A DNA stretch of 64,000 nt, taken from the NCBI RefSeq assembly GCF_013204795.1, contig NZ_JABMKW010000020.1, positions 1,488,001-1,552,000 on the forward strand, given 5' to 3'. The position numbers were made by a program, and so were the translations under genes. The notes below the pieces were generated by a model, which worked only from the letters and a program-made list of their open reading frames with translations, made no database searches and was not told the DNA's origin. Numbering within the stretch: position 1 is the stretch's first letter; each line of letters begins with the position of its first letter. Source of the DNA: Pedobacter panaciterrae. Lineage in GTDB: Bacteria > Bacteroidota > Bacteroidia > Sphingobacteriales > Sphingobacteriaceae. Shown piece by piece: positions 1 through 9,784 of this stretch.

Positions 1-350
1 TGGAGGTGATTACTATAGGGGGAAAGCTAAGCAAAAACGCAAACCTGCATACCGGAACAAGTGTAATTAACGAGCTATCCGACCTTAAAGTAGACCTTTG
101 CTTACTTGGCGCCAACGCATTTTCTGTAGAAGAAGGCCTTACTGATATGGACTGGGAGATTGTACAGGTAAACAAAGCCATTGTGAATGCTTCCAGAAAA
201 GTTGCGGTTTTGGCGATCGCAGAAAAGTTAAATACATCGCAAAGAATCAGAATATGCCCAATCAATAAAATAAACTACCTGATCACAGAATTACCACCAG
301 AAAGCCCCTACCTGGCCAACTTCAGAAATGATGATTTGAAACTTCTTTAG
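1..350 (+). CDS. DeoR-family transcriptional regulator, C-terminal sensor part (5' truncated)
   Basis: The reading frame is open from the first bases of the window; the GTG at 6 is an internal codon, so the start lies upstream. The visible 115 or so residues match the C-terminal ligand-binding half of DeoR regulators: a T-G-G-x-L strand, then D-L-C-L-L-G-A-N-A-F with a following G-L-T-D, and a late K-x-x-V-L-A segment. This domain normally binds a phosphorylated sugar. The HTH is outside the window. The gene converges on the 12-gene glycan operon with 47 bases between the stops, so it may regulate sugar catabolism nearby; that is inference. Family assignment is good, ligand unknown. Confidence 0.8.
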   Translation, partial: EVITIGGKLSKNANLHTGTSVINELSDLKVDLCLLGANAFSVEEGLTDMDWEIVQVNKAIVNASRKVAVLAIAEKLNTSQRIRICPINKINYLITELPPESPYLANFRNDDLKLL

Positions 351-397
351 CATAGAACACGCTCCGCCAAGCTATCAAAATAATTCTTTGAATGGAT

Positions 398-1354
398 CTA
401 CCTCCATTCCAGCGGAGCGAGAAACAAACCTTTTTTATCCCAGCCTGTATTGGAGATAAACCATCCTTCTTTTTTATCATAAATAATTTCAGCAGCATGG
501 ATAGGAAGCGAACAAACCAGGTTCTTTTCAGGAAAATTTTCGGGGTCCTTAGACCAGTATACATCTGTTTGATTGTATTGGGTCATTGCCCTGCATATAA
601 AAAGGTAGAAAATTCCATTTCTATGCACAACAAAAGGACTCTCAGCATCCCCTCCCCAATCTACCACATAAGGTTGGATATGCACAATTTTCGGACCGCC
701 CCAGTGCAACAGATCGGGCCCTGTTCTTACTGCAACTACTGATCGATGGTCGACCTCATTGTAGGTTCTGGTATAGTAATAATAATATTTACTTTTATAT
801 TTCATGATATACGAATCACGTGCATGGCCAGGGTCGCTAAAGAGCGGATTAAGTTGATAACGCTCCCAATCTACCAGATTATCGCTTTTTGCCATGCATA
901 ACTGACCCCATGAGGCGTAGTTAGGGGCATCTTTTTGCATATTGCCAATATTATAAAACATATAAAAGGCATTCTTATCTTTTATAACGTGAGGTGCCCA
1001 CAATACGCGCTCCTTACCTTCCTTCACGGACATGGCATCCCCTTTATCCTTCCATTTCCGCTGCATCAGAGAACCAGAAGTAATGTGGAAGAATCTAGTT
1101 TCTCCACCCCATGGCCTGATTGGATGGTGCCCAATGATGCCATACGCATGCCAGGTACCATCAACACCTCTTACGAAGGAATGATCATTTGTATACCAGG
1201 TAGTGTCTTCTTTTGACCGGGTATCATTTGGATTAAAAATGTGAACAAAGCTCCCTTTTATATACGGGGTTTCAAAAGACTTTTCCTGCTGCGCCATGGC
1301 ATGCTGACAAAATGTAAAAGCGATTGTCAGCATCGTAATGCTCATTTTTTTCAT
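398..1354 (-). CDS. Secreted GH43/GH32-type five-bladed propeller glycosidase
   Basis: Predicted secreted hydrolase of 318 residues and last gene of the SusC/D operon. I start at ATG 1354 because the longer frame begins at a TTG and this Met opens a clean signal peptide (residues 1-21, ending AMA). Propeller landmarks follow: N-D-H at 56-58, L-W-A-P-H at 118-122, H-A-R-D at 177-180 followed by a Y-rich strand, and A-E-S-P-F at 237-241. These sit where GH43/GH32 enzymes place their base, transition-state Asp and acid. It probably removes furanose units such as arabinofuranose or fructofuranose. The exact family cannot be fixed by eye; GH43-like and GH32-like are both open. It follows the long GH172 gene by 24 bases. 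Confidence 0.7.
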   Translation of the reverse strand: MKKMSITMLTIAFTFCQHAMAQQEKSFETPYIKGSFVHIFNPNDTRSKEDTTWYTNDHSFVRGVDGTWHAYGIIGHHPIRPWGGETRFFHITSGSLMQRKWKDKGDAMSVKEGKERVLWAPHVIKDKNAFYMFYNIGNMQKDAPNYASWGQLCMAKSDNLVDWERYQLNPLFSDPGHARDSYIMKYKSKYYYYYTRTYNEVDHRSVVAVRTGPDLLHWGGPKIVHIQPYVVDWGGDAESPFVVHRNGIFYLFICRAMTQYNQTDVYWSKDPENFPEKNLVCSLPIHAAEIIYDKKEGWFISNTGWDKKGLFLAPLEWR

Positions 1355-1378
1355 ATCCGTATTAAAACAGACCAATGA

Positions 1379-3628
1379 TTATTTTATAGGTTTTACTTGT
1401 GGCAGCACATAACTATACACCTGATATCTCAGTTCACTCCAAACACTCTGCTCCGGAAAATCCTTTCCCGGATAAAGCTGCTGAATTGTAGGAATAAATT
1501 TAATCCTTACTCTTAGTTTAGATAAACCTCTTGTTAATTTAGCCGGAATCAGGAATTCATCATCTCTGAAACGTCTGTTTGATGTTTCGATCTGATACAC
1601 TCTTTTCGCCAATTCACCGGCTGGTCTTGAAAACATACAAGTACTAGATCCTGCCAAATACCATATACCCGCTTTTTTCCAATCTTTTTCTTTAATTTTT
1701 CTTCCTGATACGTTCCCGGCAATATAAACTTCCGCAGTTTGATTCGGATAGCGATAATCCAGCGTCCGTCGTAATAGCGCACCCAGGTTATCAGGACTCA
1801 TACTCACCGTAAACTCAGAAATACCTGATGTATGTCGACCATCTTCTTCATGGGCAGGATAAATCTCTTTGCCGATCAATTCTTTATACCCAGGAATCCT
1901 TTTAGGTAAATCCAAGCCCCATGCCCCGGCGGGAAACTTATCCGGCCCCCATTCATATCTCGATAGAATGGTTTCCACTTTGGAAGCCTCAGGTGAATAA
2001 TAAGCGTGGCGCAGTTCATCATCTTGCTTACCAATATCAATCGAATCTGTTTTAATCAGTGACGCTGATGGCATCCCATACCAATAAGATACAGCTTCAT
2101 AATGCTCTTGAGAAACGTTTTCGCTATGCTCAAAATTTATAACAGCCCGGTTCCCAAAGGGCATCAGATCAGCAATAAGAAACCGATATGCTGACTGAAT
2201 AAGATCCTTATCATTTACTGCTGTTTTTTTCTCAGTAGACCCGCAGGGATGACCTGCAAGTGGAAGTGTCATGTTTTCCCCGCCCCAATAATCACCTCCT
2301 CCTGCCCACTCCTCTGTTCCTGTACCATAGGCCTGGGGGCTCTTGCTGTCATCGAAAAAGAATCTTGGATCACCTTCCAGCGTATTAAGATTGGCATTGT
2401 GAGAAAATATAAATGATGTTCCAAGGAAACTTCCTGACCACTGCTGATGTCCTTCTATACCCCGAGTATCTAACCAGGTCATATCCTGACCCAAATCCGG
2501 TTTAGGTATATCCTTATAGGTAGCATGAAAATACGCATTTCTGTTGCTGGCTGTTTTCAGCTTTTCGTAACGTATTTCATAATTTATCTCTGCGTTGTCA
2601 GGTGCTATGCCGGTAAGTTCAAATTTTGCTGTTTTAAAGAATGGCATAGGATAATAGCAAGCAAGCTCAACTTTGTTGTTTATATAATCATAGCGAATAT
2701 TTATGGGAAGCCCCTTGACCAAAAACTCCTTTTTCTCGCGATTAAAGAAGGTACCCGCTCCAAAAAAAAGACATAGCGGTGCATCTACAGATGGATATGC
2801 TGCATCGTCCCATGTTATTTTTAAGTGAATACGCTCCAAATCCATCGCTTTACTAAGCGGAAAACTTAGCTTAACGGCCCGAACCAGAGATAAGGGATTT
2901 TTAAGTGTGGCCAAAGTAATAGTCTTCTGATTCAATTTTAACTGACCTTGCTGTGCATTGATATTTTTGGGGGCAATATCCTTACCTGAAAGGTTAACCA
3001 GATCAACAATATCCTGATCTGGCGTTTTATTTACATTCCATGATCTGATGGGCTGAGAAAGGTTTTGCTCATTAGCATAAAGATGATAAATATAATAACC
3101 GGTACCATAAAAGGTACGGGAATAAGCAATACTCATCGAATCCTGAAAAGCCATTGGCACCCAGATCAGATCTGCACCTTTTGTAGCGCCCCATGTCCAC
3201 CCCAATGGCTTAGGAAATGCCGCATTCGGAATAAAGGCGGTTTCTTTCAGCGTTTTAATTGCGTTGACAGGATCGGATGTTGCCGTTTCTTTTACAACAT
3301 TGTCAATGCCGTCTATCTTAAAATGCCATGGACTGCCATGCCAGTGATTAGTGCGAAAGAAATAGAGGATGCCTTTCCCTTTTACGCTGAGGGTTACGTT
3401 CTCATCTTCTTTATTCATAAACAAAAAATGCGAGGCATCACTACCTCCGCCGGTGCGATCATAGGTACTTCGCATATAGGCCCTTACGCCTATGCGTTGA
3501 AGCGGAAGCTGGTCCCATTTGCGATAGGCATCAAATCCTACTGGTACTGAAAGTACGTTTTGTGCATTTGCGCTTATGGACATTACAGCTAAACTTGCAA
3601 GAAGGCATTTTGAGATGATTTTTTTCAT
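1379..3628 (-). CDS. GH172 (DUF2961) glycosidase, long form
   Basis: A secreted 749-residue protein with a signal peptide (1-22, ending ANA). The jelly-roll family signature G-T-G-T-E is at 435-439, followed by E-W-A-G-G-G-D-Y-W in place of the more usual D-Y. DUF2961 proteins founded family GH172, which includes enzymes acting on alpha-D-fructofuranose/difructose and D-arabinofuranose linkages. The Glu of G-T-G-T-E is expected to be catalytic. At 749 residues it is nearly twice its two operon paralogues: there is an added N-terminal half before the signature and about 250 residues after it. It sits 13 bases after the esterase gene. Substrate is inferred only from family and context. Confidence 0.8.
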   Translation of the reverse strand: MKKIISKCLLASLAVMSISANAQNVLSVPVGFDAYRKWDQLPLQRIGVRAYMRSTYDRTGGGSDASHFLFMNKEDENVTLSVKGKGILYFFRTNHWHGSPWHFKIDGIDNVVKETATSDPVNAIKTLKETAFIPNAAFPKPLGWTWGATKGADLIWVPMAFQDSMSIAYSRTFYGTGYYIYHLYANEQNLSQPIRSWNVNKTPDQDIVDLVNLSGKDIAPKNINAQQGQLKLNQKTITLATLKNPLSLVRAVKLSFPLSKAMDLERIHLKITWDDAAYPSVDAPLCLFFGAGTFFNREKKEFLVKGLPINIRYDYINNKVELACYYPMPFFKTAKFELTGIAPDNAEINYEIRYEKLKTASNRNAYFHATYKDIPKPDLGQDMTWLDTRGIEGHQQWSGSFLGTSFIFSHNANLNTLEGDPRFFFDDSKSPQAYGTGTEEWAGGGDYWGGENMTLPLAGHPCGSTEKKTAVNDKDLIQSAYRFLIADLMPFGNRAVINFEHSENVSQEHYEAVSYWYGMPSASLIKTDSIDIGKQDDELRHAYYSPEASKVETILSRYEWGPDKFPAGAWGLDLPKRIPGYKELIGKEIYPAHEEDGRHTSGISEFTVSMSPDNLGALLRRTLDYRYPNQTAEVYIAGNVSGRKIKEKDWKKAGIWYLAGSSTCMFSRPAGELAKRVYQIETSNRRFRDDEFLIPAKLTRGLSKLRVRIKFIPTIQQLYPGKDFPEQSVWSELRYQVYSYVLPQVKPIK

Positions 3629-3641
3629 ATGAGCATCAGTT

Positions 3642-5069
3642 TTATGGTGTGACTATAGGCCAGTTATCGGTTCTGAATGGAATCAATGGCAATCCATCTT
3701 TATTAAAAACATTGCCAATCGAAGTGTCATGAAAAGCATAACGCAGTGCTACAGGATGTTTAACAGAATCACTCCAGGCGATTATTTTATTATCCTTTAA
3801 AGTTGCCATGGCTGCGTAAAATATGCTGTCTTTACCTGCAATTTCTATATCGTTAACTTTCTCTCCTTTAATAACCATTCCTGCTGATGCATTGGCAATG
3901 GTTATTAAAGCCTTGTTCTTTTCAAAACTGACGTGCGTATAAACGGGACTTTTATATGCATGTATTTTGTGTCCGTAGGTTTCGGCCAATGCCCAATTGG
4001 CAAGTCTCCAACCTACATCATGCTTATTTTCAGGATGCACGTTATTGACATCTGTAACCAGATCAGTTGTAGCTACCATACCAGTATTGGGATGAGACAT
4101 ACTTTGCAATTGTGCTTCACGCAAAAGTGCGCCACTATTTACCTTTTTGTAGCTGAAAGGAGCGATCTGAACATAATAAAATGGGAAGTCCTTTTGCCAT
4201 GCCTTCCGCCAAGCATCTATCAGCGTAATAAATAACTTGCTGTAGGTATTGGCAGTTTCCGTATTATTTTCTCCCTGATACCAAATTGCACCGGCAATTG
4301 AATAATTCGTTATCGGTGCAATCATCGCGTTATAAGCATAACCCGGATGATATGGAACCATCCCACTTGGCTGTATCCGGGAGGCAGCTGACTTTAAAGC
4401 AGTATCTGCATTTACTAGGCTATCCGGCGTCCATACTTCCGCAGCAGATCCTCCCCAGCTTGCCCCGATCAACCCAATTGGGGTACCAAGCTTTTCATTT
4501 AATTTTTTACCAAAGAAATATCCAACAGCACTAAATGTCTTCAAAGCGCTACTGTCGCATACTTCCCAGCTTCCTTCTACATCATCCTGAGGATATCTTG
4601 CCGATTTTTTAGGTATACAAAAGAACCGTATATTCTTATTATAGGCCTGTGGTAGTTCTTCTTTGATATCTTTTAATCCCCAGTTGCCACACATTTCCAT
4701 ATTGCTCTGACCGGAACAAACCCATACCTCACCTATTAGTATGTTAGTAAGTGTAATCAGGTTCTTTCCTTTAAAAACAATCGTGTAAGGCCCCCCAGCA
4801 CCTGAACCAGGCACAGTAATTTGCCACTTTGCGTCCCTGTCCCCAACAACCTGATAAGATTTTTGATTCCATGATGTGGTGATCGAAATTTTTTCATTAG
4901 GATCTGCCCAGCCCCACAGTTTAACATCCATTTTTTGCTGCAACAACATATTATTACCTATAATTGCCGGCAAACGGATATTACCAAAAGAGGAAAAACC
5001 AGAGAAGATCATTACACAGGCTAATAATGACAGGATCTTTGTTCGTTTTGAGGTAAATTTATTTTTCAT
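3642..5069 (-). CDS. Sialate O-acetylesterase-like SGNH esterase
   Basis: Secreted carbohydrate esterase of 475 residues. The start chosen is ATG 5069, which opens a signal-like leader (K-I-L-S-L-L-A-C-V-M-I-F-S-G-F) and overlaps the dehydrogenase stop by 11 bases; an upstream frame extension has no better start. The nucleophile block G-Q-S-N-M is at 120-124 and a W-Y-Q-G-E-N-N block follows in the middle of the chain. A late V-H-P-E-N-K-H stretch supplies the probable catalytic His. Family members remove acetyl groups from sialic acids or plant polysaccharides. In this operon it probably deacetylates the glycan before the glycosidases act. Confidence 0.85.
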   Translation of the reverse strand: MKNKFTSKRTKILSLLACVMIFSGFSSFGNIRLPAIIGNNMLLQQKMDVKLWGWADPNEKISITTSWNQKSYQVVGDRDAKWQITVPGSGAGGPYTIVFKGKNLITLTNILIGEVWVCSGQSNMEMCGNWGLKDIKEELPQAYNKNIRFFCIPKKSARYPQDDVEGSWEVCDSSALKTFSAVGYFFGKKLNEKLGTPIGLIGASWGGSAAEVWTPDSLVNADTALKSAASRIQPSGMVPYHPGYAYNAMIAPITNYSIAGAIWYQGENNTETANTYSKLFITLIDAWRKAWQKDFPFYYVQIAPFSYKKVNSGALLREAQLQSMSHPNTGMVATTDLVTDVNNVHPENKHDVGWRLANWALAETYGHKIHAYKSPVYTHVSFEKNKALITIANASAGMVIKGEKVNDIEIAGKDSIFYAAMATLKDNKIIAWSDSVKHPVALRYAFHDTSIGNVFNKDGLPLIPFRTDNWPIVTP

Positions 5070-6348
5070 TGAGAATCTTATGATAACGATTAACCCTAAG
5101 TTCAGCCTGGGCTTTATGTCCGGCAAACCCCTCCAGTTCGCATAATCTCATGGCATACTCACCTATTAACACACTTGCCTGTGGCGTACATCGTTGATAG
5201 GTGCAGTTTTTTAAGAACTTACCAACCCATAATCCTCCGGTATATCTGGCTGCCCTTCCGGTGGGGAGTGTATGATTTGTTCCAATCACCTTGTCGCCAT
5301 AAGCAACATTGGTTTCCGGCCCTAGAAATAGTGCTCCGTAATTGGTCATATGATCAAGAAAATATTGTGGATTATGGGTAAGTACCTCCACGTGTTCATA
5401 GGCCAAAGCATCCGCTTCAAGAACAGCCTCTTGCTCATCCGAAACCAAAATAATAGTTCCATAGTCTTTCCATGCGGCACCTGCAATATCTGCAGTAGGT
5501 AGAATAGTGAGCTGGCGTTCTATTTCAACTAATGTTTCTTTAGCCAGTTTTTCGGAAGTTGTAATTAATGCCGCTGGCGAGGTCGGGCCATGCTCTGCCT
5601 GCCCCAAGAGATCACAAGCCACCATTTCTGCATCCGCTGTTTCATCAGCAATCACTAGTATTTCGGTAGGACCAGCAAACAAGTCTATTCCTACACGACC
5701 AAACAGTTGTTTTTTAGCTTCGGCAACATAAGCATTTCCAGGCCCCACAATAAGATCAACTGGCTTTATAGAATTTGTTCCAATTGCCATCGCGCATAAG
5801 GCCTGTACACCACCCAGAATATAAATTTCATCCGCACCCGCTAAATGCATGGCACATACTGTGGCTTCGGGTATTTTGTTATTAATCGGTGGCGTAAAAG
5901 CAATGATACGTTGCACCCCTGCAACCTTGGCCGTAATAATGCTCATATGCGCTGAAGCTACCATTGGATACCGCCCTCCCGGAATATAGCAGCCAACGCT
6001 ATTTACAGGAATATTCTTATGCCCTAAAAAAACACCCGGCAATGTCTCCACTTCGATATCCGTAATTGACGCCCTTTGTTGTTCTGCAAAAAACCTTATT
6101 TGTTTTTGTGCAAAAAGAATATCCTCAATAACATGATCAGGAGTATGATCAAGAATTTCCTGAATTTGATTGGTGGTAAGCCTAAAAGATTCAGGCACCC
6201 AGTTGTCAAATGACGCAGAATATTCCCTAACAGCCTTATCTCCATTTAGCAAAACGTCCTTAATTATTCTTTCTACTGTTTTTCTAACTCGTGAATCTGC
6301 TTCATTAATTTCATCTTCACTCTTTCCCTTTTTTATGTACCTGGCCAT
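5059..6348 (-). CDS. HisD-like zinc/NAD dehydrogenase of unknown substrate
   Basis: A 429-residue member of the histidinol dehydrogenase family, the usual length, with no signal peptide, so cytoplasmic. The family metal and catalytic residues are visible: L-L-G-Q-A-E-H (Gln and His ligands), Y-E-H-V-E (general base pair), G-D-K-V-I-G-T-N-H and a final G-H-K ligand region. The block after G-T-N-H reads T-L-P-T-G-R-A-A-R-Y-T-G-G-L-W-V-G-K, typical of HisD paralogues such as sulfopropanediol dehydrogenase rather than of histidine biosynthesis. No other his gene is present; all neighbours are glycan genes. It probably oxidises a primary or secondary alcohol of an imported sugar or polyol. Do not name it hisD. 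Confidence 0.75.
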   Translation of the reverse strand: MARYIKKGKSEDEINEADSRVRKTVERIIKDVLLNGDKAVREYSASFDNWVPESFRLTTNQIQEILDHTPDHVIEDILFAQKQIRFFAEQQRASITDIEVETLPGVFLGHKNIPVNSVGCYIPGGRYPMVASAHMSIITAKVAGVQRIIAFTPPINNKIPEATVCAMHLAGADEIYILGGVQALCAMAIGTNSIKPVDLIVGPGNAYVAEAKKQLFGRVGIDLFAGPTEILVIADETADAEMVACDLLGQAEHGPTSPAALITTSEKLAKETLVEIERQLTILPTADIAGAAWKDYGTIILVSDEQEAVLEADALAYEHVEVLTHNPQYFLDHMTNYGALFLGPETNVAYGDKVIGTNHTLPTGRAARYTGGLWVGKFLKNCTYQRCTPQASVLIGEYAMRLCELEGFAGHKAQAELRVNRYHKILNEK

Positions 6349-6377
6349 TTATTATGATTATAATTTTTTATTGATTT

Positions 6378-7556
6378 CTAATTTCCCCAAAGCTTGGGGT
6401 CGTTTCCCTTGTTTTTACGCCATTCGTTGCGCCACTTGTGAATTTCTGCCGGTCCTATCATTGGCATAGGTTTTCTGGCCGCTGCATCAGGTATTTCTGG
6501 AACTGCAACTGCCTTATCCTGGTACCAATAAGCCACACTAGCAAGATCAAGGGTAAGCACATTCATGCTACCGTGTTCTATGGTGAACTTCATTGATTTA
6601 TCAAAGTAGATCGGATCAACAATGTTAAATCGGTATATATGAGTTTTTCCAAGAAAACCGATATCATCATTAACCTTTGGATAACCAAAATAAGGAGTTG
6701 AATAAGGCACCTTTGGAGCACCCCAGGAAGTATTGAAGTAATCTTCCGTACCGGTGCCAATTAAAGAAGGATGTTCATCGCCATCAATAAATATCATATC
6801 ATCACCCTCTCCGTACCAATATGGCGTAGGTGAGTGAACATAGTAGTTCACACCCACAAAATGCCCTTTACCTTTTATATCGGCAATAACGTAATTATCC
6901 TTACCGGTTTTATTTGGAATTCCCGGTCCGAACATCCAGTGTTCATTTTCTACGCTATCGGCAGGACCAGTGAGTTCAGTATTGTAGCAGGCATGAAATC
7001 TTCCGGCATTAGAGGGAAGGCTTTTCATTTCCACATAGTCTACATAGAAGTACAGCGATCTGATGTCTTTCCCCGACTGATTCTCGATCTCAATTCTTGC
7101 ACCTTTTGAAAAAGGCATGGCAAAATAACTAACCAAACCATTCCCATTTGTTGGCGTTGCTGCCAATACTGCGGAGGTGAAAAGGTAAGATTCATTCCAT
7201 CCCTGCCCGAAAAAAGGGCCTATCGGAGATTCGACAGAGGGACGATCATTTCCATCCCAATACATTTTTATAATCACATCATTACGGCTTAACACGTTCG
7301 GTTCAGGGCCCATAGTGATCCAGATATGGTTGATCATTCCAGTTCCTTTAACATCAAAAATAATACGCTTTTCCCCGCTTTTTATGTTTTGCAGATTATC
7401 GTGATTGTCGCCACTCGAGTCATAACTACTCACCCGTTTGGTTTTTATACCCTGCTGAATAAGCGATAATGCAGACAAGTCATTATTGAAAGTCTGCGCC
7501 ATGGTGTTGGCAGAAAACAGAAGAAATACTTGCAGGAAATACATTTTAAATTTCAT
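6378..7556 (-). CDS. GH172 (DUF2961) glycosidase
   Basis: A 392-residue secreted protein with a signal peptide ending T-M-A at about residue 20, a standard GH172 length. The core shows G-T-G-M-I-N-H-I-W at 71-79, M-Y-W-D-G at 98-102, Y-G-E-G-D-D-M at 248-254, and the signature G-T-G-T-E-D-Y-F at 267-274, with Glu271 the expected catalytic residue. This is the second of three GH172 genes in the operon and differs clearly in sequence from both others, suggesting different linkages rather than recent duplication. It is 29 bases upstream of the HisD-like gene and 19 bases downstream of the 722-residue protein gene. Confidence 0.88.
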   Translation of the reverse strand: MKFKMYFLQVFLLFSANTMAQTFNNDLSALSLIQQGIKTKRVSSYDSSGDNHDNLQNIKSGEKRIIFDVKGTGMINHIWITMGPEPNVLSRNDVIIKMYWDGNDRPSVESPIGPFFGQGWNESYLFTSAVLAATPTNGNGLVSYFAMPFSKGARIEIENQSGKDIRSLYFYVDYVEMKSLPSNAGRFHACYNTELTGPADSVENEHWMFGPGIPNKTGKDNYVIADIKGKGHFVGVNYYVHSPTPYWYGEGDDMIFIDGDEHPSLIGTGTEDYFNTSWGAPKVPYSTPYFGYPKVNDDIGFLGKTHIYRFNIVDPIYFDKSMKFTIEHGSMNVLTLDLASVAYWYQDKAVAVPEIPDAAARKPMPMIGPAEIHKWRNEWRKNKGNDPKLWGN

Positions 7557-7575
7557 CTCAGAATAGCTTTAAGTA

Positions 7576-9744
7576 TTATTTATCTGCTTCTTTCATCATT
7601 TTTTGTATGGTTGGTTTTGCAACGTCATTGATTTTCGAAGTTGCAGTTACCTCCCAGAAACTTTCCTTTTGCTCAATCTGGGCTTGAGTGGTAACAATCC
7701 AACTTTGGATCCAGCCGGTTAAAGTGCACCAGGCTCCCCAGCCCGCGTCCGAATTAGATGCCCAATAATCCCAGCGCCCATAGTCAAAACCTCTTAGCCA
7801 AGCACCATCCAGGTCAGGATGTACTTTACTTTGTACCTGAATACGGGTTAAAAAGTCTGAAAGCTTTTCGGTAGCAGCCTTATATTTGGTATTGCCAGTA
7901 GCAGCCGCAGCCTCATTAAGGCTAAAAAGCGCAAAATTACAGGTATACAACATACAAGATACCTTTTCACCATTCCTGAATATGAGTGAGCCTTCATCAG
8001 TCCCATAATCTTCATTTTTATTTAAGGCCTTAAACATCCCTTTTCCCTTTCCAAGTTCTTCGCTGATCGCCCCGCTTTCATCCTGATATTTCAGAATTTC
8101 GTTTATCATTTTATCCAGCCATTGCCTGTGCTCCTCTGTATTTTCTATTCTTACAAGCCAGGCAAGCGGAAGTATCATTCTGGCTCTCTGAGTTTGCATA
8201 CTACTCCCCCAAAGCCATTTTTCAGGATAGGCATCCATCGTAATTTTGATGGCTTTTTTAGTCCGCTCAAGTAATGGTGCGTAAGCAGTTTTGTTATATA
8301 ACCATAAGTAACAGGCCCACATCCATGATTCAAAATGTGGCGATATGTTGACCACATCCCTATTCCAGTAATATGGCCATCCATTTTTGATAATATCAGC
8401 TTCCTCAAGGCGATCAACTCTAAACCCCTTTATACCTGTAGTTCTGAAATTACCCATAATGGCCTCCGTCAACTCTTTATCCCATTTATCTGTTTTTAAG
8501 TAAGATGAGGCAGCAATCATTCCCAGAATTGCACGGGAATTGTCGTCACCATAAAAAGTACCGGCATTGGTAGTCGCCCAGCCAATCAATCCATAGGCAG
8601 CGCTTGCAGGATCATTTTTTGGTCCCTGACGCAGGTTTGAATTTTTAAAAACATATTCCATCAGATTTGCCGACTTATCCTTGTAATCCTGATTATTGAA
8701 AAGCTTCCCTGCAGCAGCTAAAGTCATCGCGACCTCTCCCTGTACATCTGCCCGCATCCAATAACGATATCCCTGATCCCCCTTATAAGAAATCGTCGAG
8801 ATGTGTCCCTCCAAAACACCCAATTTCCCATCACCATTAATTCTCGACTGACTTATGGGAGGACCTGTAGGCTTTGTACCGTCACTTCCATATTTTGACA
8901 CATCTGACGACCAACTTTTATCCGGAAAAAATCTTCCCTTGTAGAACCAGTCTGCACCTTTTTTAACGCTGTTTAACCGTGCCCCCGCAGATAAAATCTC
9001 CCTTCTTTCAAACATTGGTTTAACATCCTGATGCCAATATTTTATAGTGACGTCCGAATGGGAAGTTAAATGTGAAATAATGAATTTCAACACACTCTGT
9101 ATTGCATCCGTGGGACCATAGCGCCCCCTTTCAAAATTACTCAGCCCAGTCATACTTATCATGATATTGTTATTATGTTTAAAAAGCAGTGGATATGCTT
9201 TTGTATTTTCCAGACCATATTCAGCTTTATCAAAACCAACCACCTTTGCCAATACAATTAAGGGATCCTTAGCCTGCACTGGTAATACGTGGCAATTATG
9301 AATACCCACTAAACTCATATTTTTTAGAGGAGCAGCAAACACATCTTTGGTAATAACGCCCCTTTCCAGGTTAGTTTCCAATGCTTCAGAAGGAATATTT
9401 AGTCCGGGGAAAGAGGTCGGATACTCTACATAGAGTTTTAGTCCTTTTTGCATTGCTTCACTTAAAATTTTAGCGGTAATGCGGTTGGCGGGATCTATCT
9501 GCGGGTAGTTATCTGCGACAATAAGCACCCCTGACCCTCTGGAAGCCGCTTTGACAGCAGCACCAGGTGTACTAAATCTTTTAAGGATATACCCCTCTCT
9601 TTTCAGCAGCAGATATAGATCGTTCTTTATATTCCCGTAAAAGAAGAGGTTGCTGCTTTTCGTTAAGCCTTTACTTTGGAAATTGATGATCAGCATCACT
9701 GTCAGAAATAAACAGGCGGGTTTAAAAATTTTCTTTAGTTTCAT
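7576..9744 (-). CDS. Secreted two-domain protein, ThuA-like plus (alpha/alpha)6-type putative glycosidase
   Basis: 722 residues with a hydrophobic leader (residues 7-24). The first 200 residues have alternating strands resembling a ThuA or glutamine-amidotransferase-like Rossmann domain (V-L-I-V-A-D-N-Y, then V-G-I-H-N-C-H-V-L-P). The rest, from about 270, is helical with repeated aromatic turns such as G-Y-R-Y-W-M-R-A-D-V-Q-G, W-P-Y-Y-W-N-R-D, F-E-S-W-M-W-A-C-Y-L-W and G-R-W-D-Y-W-A-S-N-S-D-A-G-W-G-A-W, as in (alpha/alpha)n-barrel glycosidases and lyases. I do not recognise a named family and cannot assign catalytic residues. Operon context suggests a periplasmic glycan-processing role. Confidence 0.6.
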   Translation of the reverse strand: MKLKKIFKPACLFLTVMLIINFQSKGLTKSSNLFFYGNIKNDLYLLLKREGYILKRFSTPGAAVKAASRGSGVLIVADNYPQIDPANRITAKILSEAMQKGLKLYVEYPTSFPGLNIPSEALETNLERGVITKDVFAAPLKNMSLVGIHNCHVLPVQAKDPLIVLAKVVGFDKAEYGLENTKAYPLLFKHNNNIMISMTGLSNFERGRYGPTDAIQSVLKFIISHLTSHSDVTIKYWHQDVKPMFERREILSAGARLNSVKKGADWFYKGRFFPDKSWSSDVSKYGSDGTKPTGPPISQSRINGDGKLGVLEGHISTISYKGDQGYRYWMRADVQGEVAMTLAAAGKLFNNQDYKDKSANLMEYVFKNSNLRQGPKNDPASAAYGLIGWATTNAGTFYGDDNSRAILGMIAASSYLKTDKWDKELTEAIMGNFRTTGIKGFRVDRLEEADIIKNGWPYYWNRDVVNISPHFESWMWACYLWLYNKTAYAPLLERTKKAIKITMDAYPEKWLWGSSMQTQRARMILPLAWLVRIENTEEHRQWLDKMINEILKYQDESGAISEELGKGKGMFKALNKNEDYGTDEGSLIFRNGEKVSCMLYTCNFALFSLNEAAAATGNTKYKAATEKLSDFLTRIQVQSKVHPDLDGAWLRGFDYGRWDYWASNSDAGWGAWCTLTGWIQSWIVTTQAQIEQKESFWEVTATSKINDVAKPTIQKMMKEADK

Positions 9745-9784
9745 TTGAGTGGTTTTTTATTTTGGGATGAAAGAAAATGCATGC

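Noticed and set aside
3065..3550. Opposite-strand open frame inside the long GH172 gene
   Set aside because: It shadows a well-supported gene, has no family resemblance and no promoter.
5059..6348. Histidine biosynthesis gene hisD
   Set aside because: No other his gene nearby, and the block after G-T-N-H follows the paralogue pattern; it lies inside a glycan operon with overlapping and short gaps.
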